This document shows positions 44,030-52,837 of a DNA stretch of 64,000 nucleotides, piece after piece (within the stretch, counting starts at the first letter, position 1; each line of letters starts with the position of its first letter). A program made the position numbers and the translations under genes. This DNA is from Phycisphaeraceae bacterium (GTDB lineage Bacteria; Planctomycetota; Phycisphaerae; Phycisphaerales; Zrk34): assembly GCA_028282805.1 (NCBI GenBank), contig JANQHD010000023.1:351736-415735 (forward strand), given 5' to 3'. Below the pieces are notes generated by a model, which made no database searches, was not told the DNA's origin, and saw nothing but the letters and a program-made list of their open reading frames with translations.

Positions 44030-45463
44030 ATGAACGTGCCCACGCTGCCCATTCTGCGATTCGGCCAACCGTACACCTCGCTCGACGCGGACACGGTCAG
44101 CGCGATCGGCACGGGCGCACCGGTGGCGTCGGTCGGCAAGGCCAACGCGGGCCTGGTGCGGCGCGACGCGCGGCGGTTCGACGAAGCGCGCGCGGCGCTG
44201 GCGCGGTTCACGTGCGACGAGCTGATCGATGTCGCGGCGCGGGCGGGCGACCTGTTCATGAACGCCACGCTGCCGCTGGGCGACGGCGAGCAAACGCCCG
44301 GCGACTACGTGCGGCAGCTGTCGGCGACGACGGGCCTGCCCCACACGTTGGTGCGGGCGAACATGGCCAAGGTGCACGAGGTGTTCACGCAGATGCGAAC
44401 CATTCTGTCGGGCCTGACGCGTGGGCTGGACCTGGCGGCGATCGACCACGGCTACGGCGAACAGGGCGGCGCGCCGGTGAGTTTTTACCCGACCACCCGC
44501 GCCCTGGGCGTGGTGCTGCCGAGCAACTCGCCGGGGGTGAACTCGCTGTGGATGCCGGCGGTGGCGCTGAAGACGCCGGTCATGCTCAAGCCCGGCGCCG
44601 AGGAGCCGTGGACGCCGTACCGCATTATTCAGGCGTTCATCGCCGCGGGCGCGCCCGCCGAGGCGTTCGGGTTCTACCCGACCGGCCACGACGGCAGCGC
44701 CGCGGTCATGGAAGTGTGCGACCGCTCGATCATATTCGGTGGCGCCGACACCGTGCGTCAATACGAACACAACCTGGGCGTCGAGGTGCACGGCCCTGGC
44801 TGGTCGAAAGTGATCATCGGCGAAGACCGGGTCGACCACTGGCAGAAGTATTTGGACGTGCTCGTGCACTCGATCGCGGGCAACTCGGGGCGATCGTGTA
44901 TCAACGCGTCGTCGGTGGTGGTGCCGCGTCACGGGCGGGTGATCGCCGAGGCTTTGGCTGAGCGTTTGGCGCAGGTCACGCCGCGCGCCCTCGACGACGA
45001 GCGGGCGCAGCTGGCGGGGTTCGCCAACCCACAGATGGCCGGGTGGATGGACGGCGCGATCGACGAGGCGCTGCAAACGCCCGGCGCGGTCGACCTGAGC
45101 AATAAAGCGCGCGGCGGCGGTGACCGGCTGGTCGAGCGTGACGCGGTGACGTACCTGCACCCGACGGTGGTGTATTGCGAATCGCCCGACCACCCGCTGG
45201 CGAACACGGAGTACCTGTTTCCGTTCGCGTCGGTGGTCGAGGTCGAACAGGCGGCGGTGTTGGATCACATCGGCCCGTCGCTTGTGGTCAGCGCGATCAC
45301 GGAAGACGATACGTTGATCGGGCAACTGCTGGCGTGCCCACTGATTCAGCGGTTGAATATTGGGCCGACGCCGACGAGCGTGGCGCAGTGGGACCAGCCG
45401 CACGAGGGCAATTTGTTCGAGTTGTTGTACCAACGGCGTGCGGTGTCGAGGGTGACGGTATGA
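44030..45463 (+). CDS. Aldehyde dehydrogenase-fold oxidoreductase (acyl reductase candidate)
   Basis: A 477-residue protein with an ALDH fold. The cofactor-domain segment LGVVLPSNSPGVNSLWMPAVALKTPVMLKPG (about 160-190) and the active-site cysteine in GNSGRSCINASS (Cys290) are clear. The usual general-base glutamate motif (E-L-GG) is not evident; the region before Cys reads IIGEDRVDHW. With the upstream adenylating enzyme and downstream iron alcohol dehydrogenase, it most likely reduces an activated acyl group to the aldehyde. Its stop overlaps the next start (ATGA). Confidence 0.75.
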   Translation: MNVPTLPILRFGQPYTSLDADTVSAIGTGAPVASVGKANAGLVRRDARRFDEARAALARFTCDELIDVAARAGDLFMNATLPLGDGEQTPGDYVRQLSATTGLPHTLVRANMAKVHEVFTQMRTILSGLTRGLDLAAIDHGYGEQGGAPVSFYPTTRALGVVLPSNSPGVNSLWMPAVALKTPVMLKPGAEEPWTPYRIIQAFIAAGAPAEAFGFYPTGHDGSAAVMEVCDRSIIFGGADTVRQYEHNLGVEVHGPGWSKVIIGEDRVDHWQKYLDVLVHSIAGNSGRSCINASSVVVPRHGRVIAEALAERLAQVTPRALDDERAQLAGFANPQMAGWMDGAIDEALQTPGAVDLSNKARGGGDRLVERDAVTYLHPTVVYCESPDHPLANTEYLFPFASVVEVEQAAVLDHIGPSLVVSAITEDDTLIGQLLACPLIQRLNIGPTPTSVAQWDQPHEGNLFELLYQRRAVSRVTV

Positions 45464-46641
45464 ACGACGCGACACACAACCTGCCGCTGCCCGACAAGCC
45501 ACGATTGGTGATCGGGGACGGCGCGATCGACCGCATCGGCGAGCTGGCGATTGAACTCGGTGCGCAGCGTGCGCTGGTCATCACCGACCCGCACATCGTC
45601 GCGGCGGGCCACGTCGCGCGGGCGCAGCGGTCGTTGGATGCGGCGGGTGTGAATGAACAGGTGTTCGACGGCGCGATCGAAAACCCGACGACGATCGAGG
45701 TTGATCGAGCGGTCGAAGCGGCGCGCGGGTTCGACGCCGACCTGCTCATCGGCCTCGGCGGCGGGTCGAGCATGGACACGGCCAAGGGTTGCAACTTCGT
45801 GCTGACCAACGGCGGGCGTATGAGCGATTACTGGGGCGTGGGCAAGGCGACGGAGCCGATGCTGCCGCTGATCGCGGTGCCGACCACGGCGGGCACGGGC
45901 AGCGAGTGCCAGTCGTTTGCGCTGATCAGCGACCCGCAGACGCACGTGAAGATGGCGTGCGGGGACGCGAAGGCGCTGGCGGCGGTGGCGGTGCTCGACG
46001 CGGAGCTGACGCTGACGCAGCCGCGCCGTGTGGCGGCGGACACGGGCATCGACACGATCGCGCACGCGGTGGAGACGGCGGTGACGCTGAAGAAGAACGA
46101 CGCGTCGTGGGCGCTAAGCCGGCGTGCGTTTGCGCTGGGCTCACCGGCGCTGCGGCGGGTGTTGGCCGACGGCGACGACCTGGCGGCGCGGCGTGATATG
46201 CAGCTGGCGGCGGCGCTGGCGGGCATGGCGATCGAGCGGAGCATGCTCGGCGCGGCGCACGCGTGCGCGAACCCGCTGACGGCGGAGTTCGGCGTGGTGC
46301 ACGGTGAGGCGGTGGGCGCGATGTTGCCGGCGGTGGTGCGGTTTAACGGCGAGTTGGCCGAGTGCCGCGCGGCGTACGCGGCGCTGGTGGGCGGCGATGA
46401 GCGCGACGCGGCGGCGCGTTTGGCGGGGTCGGTCGAGTCGCTGTTGGCGTTGGCGGGCGTGCCGCGTTCGATCGCGGAACACGGGGTGAGCGAGAATGAT
46501 TTGGACCGGTTGGCGGTTGCTGCGGCGGAGCAGTGGACGGGCACGTTCAACCCGCGTGCGGTGGACGCGGGCGTGTGTCGGGCGTTGTACGAGTCGGTAT
46601 TGACGGAAAACGACCGCCGGGCGGGTGCGGCGCGGGTATAA
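45460..46641 (+). CDS. Iron-containing alcohol dehydrogenase
   Basis: 393 residues of the group III ADH family. The NAD-binding GLGGGSSMDTAKG (about 100), the IAVPTTAGTGSE block, and metal-binding residues in GIDTIAHAVE, HACANPLTAEFGVVHGEAV are present with normal spacing. It would interconvert an aldehyde and an alcohol with a divalent iron in the active site. Coupled by ATGA overlap to the aldehyde dehydrogenase, so adenylation, reduction to the aldehyde and reduction to the alcohol can run in sequence. TATAAT straddles its stop codon and may start a second transcript. Confidence 0.88.
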   Translation: MNDATHNLPLPDKPRLVIGDGAIDRIGELAIELGAQRALVITDPHIVAAGHVARAQRSLDAAGVNEQVFDGAIENPTTIEVDRAVEAARGFDADLLIGLGGGSSMDTAKGCNFVLTNGGRMSDYWGVGKATEPMLPLIAVPTTAGTGSECQSFALISDPQTHVKMACGDAKALAAVAVLDAELTLTQPRRVAADTGIDTIAHAVETAVTLKKNDASWALSRRAFALGSPALRRVLADGDDLAARRDMQLAAALAGMAIERSMLGAAHACANPLTAEFGVVHGEAVGAMLPAVVRFNGELAECRAAYAALVGGDERDAAARLAGSVESLLALAGVPRSIAEHGVSENDLDRLAVAAAEQWTGTFNPRAVDAGVCRALYESVLTENDRRAGAARV

Positions 46642-46642
46642 T
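46637..46642 (+). promoter_or_regulatory. Possible -10 element (TATAAT) at the end of the alcohol dehydrogenase gene
   Basis: A perfect TATAAT lies 37 bases before the next ATG. No -35 match is present at 16-18 bases; TTGACG at 46600 is too far. It may be an internal extended promoter (GGG before the box) or chance. Confidence 0.3.
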
Positions 46643-46679
46643 ACGTGTGCATACGTTTGCCGCACCAAACGGGATGAAC

Positions 46680-47906
46680 ATGGTTCGACAGAAACAAAGC
46701 CAGGCGCGATGGCTGACGGTCACGCTGTGCGTGATCGTGGGTTGGGTTGCGTTGGGCGCGGTGGGTTGCAAGCGCGACGATCAGAGTCGGAAGGTTGAGC
46801 CGCGGCCGATCGCGCCGCCGTTGGTGTGGGCGATGTTTCGGGGCGACGCGGCGATGACGGGGTATGCGGCGGGGCAACTGCCCGACCGGTTGAAGTTGAA
46901 GTGGGTGTTCAAGACGGGCGACGCGGTCGTGTCGACGCCGGTGGTTGATGAAAATGGCGTGGCGTACATCGGCTCGAAGGACGGGTGGGTGTACGCGGTG
47001 TCGATGGCGGACGGCGGGCAAGTTTGGAAGTACCGGGTGGGTGTGGGCGAAGGCGGGGGTGATGAGGCGTACGCGGTCGAGGCGCCGCCGATGGTGGTCG
47101 ACGGGGTGGTGTATGTCGGCAGCGATGACCGCCACCTGCACGCGATCGATGCGGCGACGGGTGAGCGCAAGTGGGCGTTTGCCACGGGCGACCGCATCGT
47201 CGGCTCGGCGAACACGGCGGTGATCGACGGGCGGCGGGTGGTGTACGTCGGCAGTTACGACAGCGTGCTGTACGCGATCGACGCGGCGACGGGCACGGAG
47301 CTTTGGCGCGCGGAGACGGAGAACTTCATCAACGGCGCGCCGGCGTTGGCGGGCGACCGGCTGGTGGTGGGCGGGTGCGATGGGTTCGTTTACCTGTTCG
47401 ACGCGAAGAGCGGGTCATTGAAGAACAAGCTCGAGGTCGCCGAGCCGATCGCTTCGACGGTGGCGGTGGTCGACGGGAAGCTGTTGGTCAGCCACTACGG
47501 CAACGCGGTGGTGTGTTTGGACGCGAAGACCGGTCGGCGGGTGTGGCGGTTCAAGCGCGGCCAGCCGTTCGTGTCGTCGGTCGGCAGCGACGGCGCGCTG
47601 GCGTACGTCGGCGGGCGCGACGGGCGCGTGTACGCGCTCGATGTCGCGAGCGGGGAGATGAAGTGGGAATACCGCACGCGCGGGCAGGTGGATTCGTCGC
47701 CGTTGGTGGTCGGCGGGCGCGTGGTGGTGGGTAGTGAAGATGGGCGCGTGTACGTGCTGGACGGCGAAGACGGGGCCGAGGTGTGGCGGTATGAGATCGG
47801 CGGGTCGATCGTGTCGTCGCCGGTGTGGGCGCGTGGGCTGCTTTTGATCGGTTGCGAAGACGGTGTGTTGTACGCTTTCGAGAAGGACGATGAACCAGCA
47901 AGGTGA
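46680..47906 (+). CDS. PQQ-like beta-propeller lipoprotein
   Basis: 408 residues. A signal with cysteine in ALGAVGC (about residue 25) suggests lipidation. Seven or eight blades with highly regular repeats follow (YAIDAATGTELWRAET, VCLDAKTGRRVWRFKRG, YALDVASGEMKWEYRTRG, YVLDGEDGAEVWRYEIGG), close to BamB-type propellers. It is probably a scaffold at the outer membrane. Its end overlaps the radical SAM gene by 17 bases, tying it into the biosynthetic operon, where it could assist export or assembly. Two ATGs (46674, 46680) are possible. Confidence 0.78.
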   Translation: MVRQKQSQARWLTVTLCVIVGWVALGAVGCKRDDQSRKVEPRPIAPPLVWAMFRGDAAMTGYAAGQLPDRLKLKWVFKTGDAVVSTPVVDENGVAYIGSKDGWVYAVSMADGGQVWKYRVGVGEGGGDEAYAVEAPPMVVDGVVYVGSDDRHLHAIDAATGERKWAFATGDRIVGSANTAVIDGRRVVYVGSYDSVLYAIDAATGTELWRAETENFINGAPALAGDRLVVGGCDGFVYLFDAKSGSLKNKLEVAEPIASTVAVVDGKLLVSHYGNAVVCLDAKTGRRVWRFKRGQPFVSSVGSDGALAYVGGRDGRVYALDVASGEMKWEYRTRGQVDSSPLVVGGRVVVGSEDGRVYVLDGEDGAEVWRYEIGGSIVSSPVWARGLLLIGCEDGVLYAFEKDDEPAR

Positions 47907-49233
47907 GACAACCGAAACACGCTCGGCGTTGACGTCGAAGACGGAAGGCTCGACCACGGCCGGTGGTTATTTCGTGTCGAACTACCCGCCGTTCAACTAT
48001 TGGTCGGCGGACGCGGCGAGCACGGCGGTCGAGGCGTTGGGTGCGCCGCCGCAGCCGGATAAACCGCTCGGTGTGTACGTGCACATACCGTTCTGTCGGA
48101 AGCGTTGTCACTTTTGTTATTTCAAGGTGTACACCGACAAGAACGCGGGCGCGATTCGGCGGTACCTTGACGCGGTGCTTGTCGAGGCGGAGCGCGTTAT
48201 TGAGCGGGCGTTTGTGGGCGGGCGTAAGCCGACGTTCGTTTACTTCGGCGGGGGGACGCCGAGTTATCTGTCGGTCGAGCAGTTGGGTTACTTGTTCGAC
48301 GGGCTGAAGGCGTTGCTGCCGTGGGACGCGGCACAAGAGGTGGCGTTCGAGTGCGAGCCGGGCACGCTGAACGAGAAGAAGCTGGCGTATTTGCGCGGGG
48401 CGGGCGTGACGCGGCTGTCGCTGGGCGTGGAGAACTTCACGGACGAGGTGCTCAAGGCGAACAACCGGGCGCACGACGCGGGCGCGATTGAGCGGGCGTA
48501 CAACTTTGCGCGGGAGGTGGGGTTCCCGCACATCAACATCGACTTGATCGCGGGCATGCTCGAAGAGACGGAAGCCAACTGGCAGTACAACATCGAACGC
48601 ACGCTCGAGCTGAAGCCCGACGCGGTCACGGTTTATCAGATGGAGATACCGTTCAACACGACGATCTACCAGCAGATGCGTGAGCGCGGCGAGTTGACGG
48701 CGCCCGTGGCGGACTGGCCGACGAAAAGGCGGTGGGCGGCCGAGGCGTTTGCGCGGTTGGAAGGCGCCGGCTACACCGTGACCAGCGCGTACACGGCGGT
48801 GACGGACCCGCGGCGGGTGAGGTTTGTGTACCGCGACGAGCTTTGGCGCGGGTGCGACATGCTGGCGCTGGGCGTCAGCAGCTTCGGCCACGCGTCGGGC
48901 GTGCACTACCAGAACGAGAAGGACTTCGAGCCTTACATCGAGCGCGTCGAGGCGGGCGAGGTGCCGGTGCGCCGGGCGTTTGTGACCAGCGAGGACCAGC
49001 GTTTGATACGCGAGCTGGTGTTGCTGATGAAGCTCGGCCGGGTGGAGCGGTCGTACTTTGTGAATAAGTTTGGCGTCGACGTGGTCGAGCGTTTCGCCGA
49101 GGTGTTCGACAAGCACGCGCGGGCGGGCGACCTGTCGATCGACGGCGACGCGATCACGCTGACGCGCGAGGCGCTGTTGCGCGTCGACACGTTGTTGATT
49201 GATTTTTTCGAACCGGGCCATCGGCCGGGTTGA
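47890..49233 (+). CDS. HemN/HemW-like radical SAM enzyme
   Basis: 447 residues. The radical SAM cluster motif CRKRCHFC (Cys69, Cys73, Cys76) follows HIPF, as in HemN/HemW-type proteins, and FGGGTPSYLS, the glycine-rich SAM contact, is present near 116-125. A HemN C-terminal domain follows (LGVSSFGHASGVHYQNEKDFEPYIERV). HemN relatives include oxygen-independent coproporphyrinogen oxidase, HemW chaperones and C-methyltransferases of natural products. The setting among aromatic-acid genes favours the last type, but this is inference. It overlaps the upstream propeller gene. Confidence 0.82.
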   Translation: MNQQGETTETRSALTSKTEGSTTAGGYFVSNYPPFNYWSADAASTAVEALGAPPQPDKPLGVYVHIPFCRKRCHFCYFKVYTDKNAGAIRRYLDAVLVEAERVIERAFVGGRKPTFVYFGGGTPSYLSVEQLGYLFDGLKALLPWDAAQEVAFECEPGTLNEKKLAYLRGAGVTRLSLGVENFTDEVLKANNRAHDAGAIERAYNFAREVGFPHINIDLIAGMLEETEANWQYNIERTLELKPDAVTVYQMEIPFNTTIYQQMRERGELTAPVADWPTKRRWAAEAFARLEGAGYTVTSAYTAVTDPRRVRFVYRDELWRGCDMLALGVSSFGHASGVHYQNEKDFEPYIERVEAGEVPVRRAFVTSEDQRLIRELVLLMKLGRVERSYFVNKFGVDVVERFAEVFDKHARAGDLSIDGDAITLTREALLRVDTLLIDFFEPGHRPG

Positions 49234-49247
49234 CGAGGTGTGAACGG

Positions 49248-49823
49248 ATGGCGACGACGCACCGACAGGACGGCGAGCTGATCTACCCGCTCAACGTGTT
49301 TTACTTCGAGCGGGGCATGGACGTGCCGTACCTGGAGGTGATCGACGCCGAGCGTGTGCCCGAGCCCTACCGCCGGCTGCTCGTGCACGACCGCGACATG
49401 ACGCCGACGCTCGAGGCGCATTGGGGGTCGCCGTTGCACCTGCACCGCATACGCAGCGAGCAGTCGGACGGTGTGTGTTTGCGGGAGGTGTTGCTGCTGA
49501 CGGGCGACGGGCGCAAGGCGGAGTTCGGCGCGATACGCATACGCCTCGAGCCGCTGCCGGCCGAGGCGCGGCTGATGGTGTTGGAAGGGCGCGTGCCGTT
49601 GGGCAGCATTTTGCACCGGTGCGATGTGGCGCACCGCTCGCGGCCGAGCGCGTACTTTCGCGTGGCGGCGGACGGGTTGATGAGCGAGAACCTCGGCGTC
49701 GAGGTGGGGTGCGTGTTGTACGGCCGACGCAACGAACTGAGCACCACCGAAGGCGAGTTGATCGCGCAGGTGATCGAGGTGTTGCCGCCGGAGCTGAGCG
49801 ATGATCACGAAACCGATGCGTGA
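49248..49823 (+). CDS. Chorismate-lyase-like protein (UbiC / DUF98 type)
   Basis: 191 residues. LLVHDRDMTPTLEAHWG, LREVLLLTGDGRKAEFGAIRI and MVLEGRVPLGSILH are the conserved blocks of the chorismate pyruvate-lyase fold, including the arginine and glutamate region of the active site. Such enzymes cut chorismate to 4-hydroxybenzoate and pyruvate. A nearby hot-dog thioesterase of the 4-hydroxybenzoyl-CoA class and two carboxylate-activating enzymes fit an aromatic-acid route. The catalytic arginine corresponding to UbiC could not be aligned with certainty. The gene overlaps the flavoprotein by 23 bases. Confidence 0.65.
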   Translation: MATTHRQDGELIYPLNVFYFERGMDVPYLEVIDAERVPEPYRRLLVHDRDMTPTLEAHWGSPLHLHRIRSEQSDGVCLREVLLLTGDGRKAEFGAIRIRLEPLPAEARLMVLEGRVPLGSILHRCDVAHRSRPSAYFRVAADGLMSENLGVEVGCVLYGRRNELSTTEGELIAQVIEVLPPELSDDHETDA

Positions 49824-51078
49824 AACCGAGTGCGATGCGATCGTCATCGGGGGCGGGCCGGCCGGCTCGACGACCGCGGCGCTGTTAGCCGAGCGGGGCC
49901 GGCGCGTGGTGGTGCTGGAGAAGAGCCGGTTCCCTCGATACCACGTGGGCGAGTCGCTCATGCCGTACTGCTGGTACACGTTCGATCGGCTGGGTGTGGT
50001 CGAGAAGATGGCCGAGCACGCGTTCGTGGAGAAGCACAGCGTGCAGTTCGTTACCACGGACGGGCGGGTGTCGGCGCCGTTTTATTTTTTTCAGCACCAC
50101 GAGCACCCGAGCTCGACGACGTGGCAGGTGTGGCGCAGCGAGTTCGATCAGATGCTGCTCGACAACGCGCAAGATAAGGGGGCCGAGGTGCGTTTGATGA
50201 CCACGGCCAAGTCGCTGATCACCGAGGGTGGGCGCGTGGTGGGTGTCGAGGCGGAAGATTGCGACGGGCGTTACATGCTGCGTGCGCCGGTGACGGTGGA
50301 CGCGAGCGGGCGCGACGCGTTGGCGCTCAATCGGCGGGGCTGGCGTCGGCGCGACCCGGTGCTGAACAAGGTGTCGATGTGGACTTACTACAAGGGGGCG
50401 CTGCGCGACCCGGGGCTGGACGCGGGCGCGACGACCGTGGCGTACCTGCCGGAGAAGGGTTGGTTCTGGTACATACCGCTGAGGGGCGACGTGGTGAGCG
50501 TGGGCGTCGTGGCCGAGCGCGACTACGTGTACCGCGAGGGCGTGAAAGACCCGGCCCGCATCTTCGCGCGCGAGATCGAACGCAACATGTGGATCAAGGA
50601 ACACCTTGCGCCGGGGCGGCAGTTCGGCCGGTACTACGCGACCGCGGAGTTTTCGTACCGTGGCCAGCACTGCGCGGCGGACGGGCTGGTGCTGGTCGGT
50701 GACGCGTTTGCGTTTTTGGACCCGGTGTTTTCGAGCGGCGTGTTTTTGGCGTTGAAGAGCGGCGAGCTGGCCGCGGGGGCGATCGATGCGGCGCTCGGCA
50801 AGGGCGACGTGAGCGCCGGTTGCTTCAACGACTACGGCCGAACGCTGTGCGGTGGCATCGAAGCGATGCGCAAGCTGGTGTACGCGTTCTACGATCGGCA
50901 GTTCAGTTTTGGCAAGGTGATCAAGCAACACCCGCAGGTACGCGGCGACCTGACGGATTGTCTGATCGGCGACCTGTTCCGTGACTTCGACGAGCTGTTC
51001 GCGGCCGTGGGCGAGTTCGCCGAGCTGCCGCGGCCGTTGGCGCACGGCGAACCGGCGGTGGGGGGCGGTGTGACGTGA
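49801..51078 (+). CDS. FAD-dependent halogenase-like monooxygenase
   Basis: 425 residues. The dinucleotide fold GGGPAGSTTAALLAERG (about 14-30), the FPRYHVGESL motif typical of tethered-substrate halogenases, and GWFWYIPL near 220 are present; the last resembles the W-x-W-x-I-P element of flavin halogenases. GDAFAFLDPVFSSGVFLALKSGELAA is the second FAD motif. Halogenation or hydroxylation of an aromatic ring bound to a carrier is likely, but the catalytic lysine was not assigned, so a geranylgeranyl-reductase-like oxidoreductase remains possible. GGAG at 49790-49793 favours the ATG at 49801. It overlaps both neighbours. Confidence 0.75.
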   Translation: MITKPMRETECDAIVIGGGPAGSTTAALLAERGRRVVVLEKSRFPRYHVGESLMPYCWYTFDRLGVVEKMAEHAFVEKHSVQFVTTDGRVSAPFYFFQHHEHPSSTTWQVWRSEFDQMLLDNAQDKGAEVRLMTTAKSLITEGGRVVGVEAEDCDGRYMLRAPVTVDASGRDALALNRRGWRRRDPVLNKVSMWTYYKGALRDPGLDAGATTVAYLPEKGWFWYIPLRGDVVSVGVVAERDYVYREGVKDPARIFAREIERNMWIKEHLAPGRQFGRYYATAEFSYRGQHCAADGLVLVGDAFAFLDPVFSSGVFLALKSGELAAGAIDAALGKGDVSAGCFNDYGRTLCGGIEAMRKLVYAFYDRQFSFGKVIKQHPQVRGDLTDCLIGDLFRDFDELFAAVGEFAELPRPLAHGEPAVGGGVT

Positions 51079-52382
51079 AGGTGATGATGCTGGTGCCGGG
51101 CACGGGCAACTTTCATTGCGGCAGTTGCATGCGTGATCACACGCTGGTCAAGGCGTTGCGGCGCGCCGAGGTCGAGGCGCACATGGCGGGGTTGTACCTG
51201 CCGGCCGTGGGCGACGAGCCGATCGAGCACGATGCGCCGGGCGTGTTTTTCGGCGGGGTGAACGCGTACCTTCAGCAGCGCGTGCCGTTTTTTCGTCGAA
51301 CGCCGCGCTGGGTCGACCGCCTGTTCGACACCGCGCCGGTGCTAAACGCCGCGGCCTCAATGGCGGGCATGACCAACGCGCACCGGCTGGGCGAGATGAC
51401 GCTGTCGATGGTGCGCGGCGAGCACGGCCGGCAGCGCAAGGAGCTGGCCCGGCTCGTCGATTGGCTGCGCACACGCGAGAAGCCCGACGTGGTGCTGCTG
51501 AATAACGCGTTGATGATCGGCATGGCGCGACAGATCAAGCACGAGACCGGCGCGGCGGTGGTGTGCACGCTGCACGGTGAAGACACGTTCATCGATGCGC
51601 TGCCGTCGGGCCACCGCGACCAGGTGTGGGGCGAGCTGCGGGTGCGGGCCGGCAAACTCGACGCGCTGATCGCGGTGAGCAAGCATCACGCGGCGGTGAT
51701 GGCCGAGCGGATGGGCCTGGCCAACGGCGCGATCGACGTGGTGCACAACGGCATCGACCTCGACGACATCGCCCCGGCCGAATCGCCGCCGGCGACGCCG
51801 ACCATCGGGTACTTGGCGCGCCTGTGTGAGTCGAAGGGCTTGCACACGCTGGTCGACGCGTTCGTCGAGCTGCGCAGAGACAAACGCTACCGCGCGGTGC
51901 GGCTACACGTGGCCGGCGCACAGACGCGCAGCGATAACGGCTTCGTGCAGGCACAACAGGCGAAGCTGGCGCAGGCGGGGCTGGCCGACTGCGTGACGTG
52001 GAAGGCGAACGTGTCGCGGGCGCGCAAGGTTGAGTTGTTGCGCAGCTGGACGCTGATGAGCGTGCCGGCCACCTACGGCGAGAGCTTCGGGTTGTACGTG
52101 CTGGAGGCGTGGGCGGCGGGGCTGCCGGTGGTCGAGCCCGACAGTGGGGCGCTCGGCGAATTGCTGACCGCGGGGGGCGGGGGTAAGTTGGTCGCACCGG
52201 ATGACCCTTCCGCCTTGGCGCTTGGTATGAAACAACTGCTCGACAACCCCGACGAAGCGCGCGCGTTGGGCGCGGCGGGCCGGCGCGCCGTGCAGCGGCG
52301 TTTTACCGCCGACCGGATGGCGGAGGGTGTGTTGCGGGTGCTGCGGCGGGTGCTGGCCGACGGAGGGTGTGACCATGGCTGA
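51075..52382 (+). CDS. Glycosyltransferase family 4
   Basis: 435 residues. A GT-B fold with VHNGIDLDD linking the domains (about 215-225) and the GT4 donor-site E-x7-E motif in YGESFGLYVLEAWAAGLP (about 335-350). The N-terminus MKVMMLVPGTGNFHCGSC resembles other planctomycete GT4 proteins. It probably transfers a nucleotide-sugar unit onto the pathway product or a lipid. It starts with GTG in a GTGA overlap with the flavoprotein gene, so it is translationally coupled. Confidence 0.85.
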   Translation: MKVMMLVPGTGNFHCGSCMRDHTLVKALRRAEVEAHMAGLYLPAVGDEPIEHDAPGVFFGGVNAYLQQRVPFFRRTPRWVDRLFDTAPVLNAAASMAGMTNAHRLGEMTLSMVRGEHGRQRKELARLVDWLRTREKPDVVLLNNALMIGMARQIKHETGAAVVCTLHGEDTFIDALPSGHRDQVWGELRVRAGKLDALIAVSKHHAAVMAERMGLANGAIDVVHNGIDLDDIAPAESPPATPTIGYLARLCESKGLHTLVDAFVELRRDKRYRAVRLHVAGAQTRSDNGFVQAQQAKLAQAGLADCVTWKANVSRARKVELLRSWTLMSVPATYGESFGLYVLEAWAAGLPVVEPDSGALGELLTAGGGGKLVAPDDPSALALGMKQLLDNPDEARALGAAGRRAVQRRFTADRMAEGVLRVLRRVLADGGCDHG

Positions 52383-52821
52383 CCGTTTTTGCGTGACGAG
52401 ACGTGTTGAGTTTTCAGAGACCGACATGGCGGGTATCGTGCATTTTGCGCAGTTCTTTCGGTACATGGAGGCGGCGGAGCACGCGTTCTTTCGGTCGCTG
52501 GGGTTGTCGGTGCACGCCACGGTCGACGGCGTGACGATCGGCTGGCCGCGCGTCAGCGCGTCGTGCGACTACAAGGCGCCGCTGCGGTTCGAAGACGAGT
52601 TCGAGGTGCGCGTGTTGGTCAAGGCCAAGGGCGACAAGACGCTGACCTGCGTGCACGTGTTCAGCAAGCTGGCCGACGGCGGGCCGGTCGAGGTGGCTCG
52701 CGGCGAGCTGACGTTGATTTGCGCCGAACTGAACGAAACCGACAAGACCATGCGGGCGATCGCGATACCCGAAACGATCGATCGGCTGATCGAGCCGGCG
52801 CCCGCCGAGGCGTTCGAATGA
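52375..52821 (+). CDS. Hot-dog acyl-CoA thioesterase, 4-hydroxybenzoyl-CoA thioesterase type
   Basis: 148 residues. VEFSETDMAGIVHFAQFFRYME (about 12-33) is the signature of the YbgC/4-HBA-CoA thioesterase group, with Asp as the catalytic acid in ETDMAGIVH. The remainder fits a single hot-dog domain. It hydrolyses acyl- or aryl-CoA, or releases a carrier-bound acid. GGAGG at 52362-52366 supports the ATG at 52375, which overlaps the glycosyltransferase by 8 bases. In this setting release of an aromatic acyl thioester is likely. Confidence 0.85.
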   Translation: MADRFCVTRRVEFSETDMAGIVHFAQFFRYMEAAEHAFFRSLGLSVHATVDGVTIGWPRVSASCDYKAPLRFEDEFEVRVLVKAKGDKTLTCVHVFSKLADGGPVEVARGELTLICAELNETDKTMRAIAIPETIDRLIEPAPAEAFE

Positions 52822-52837
52822 TTAAAGGAACACGCGG

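Noticed and set aside
46600..46605. TTGACG as -35 box for the TATAAT at 46637
   Set aside because: The spacing of 31 bases is too long for a sigma-70 promoter.
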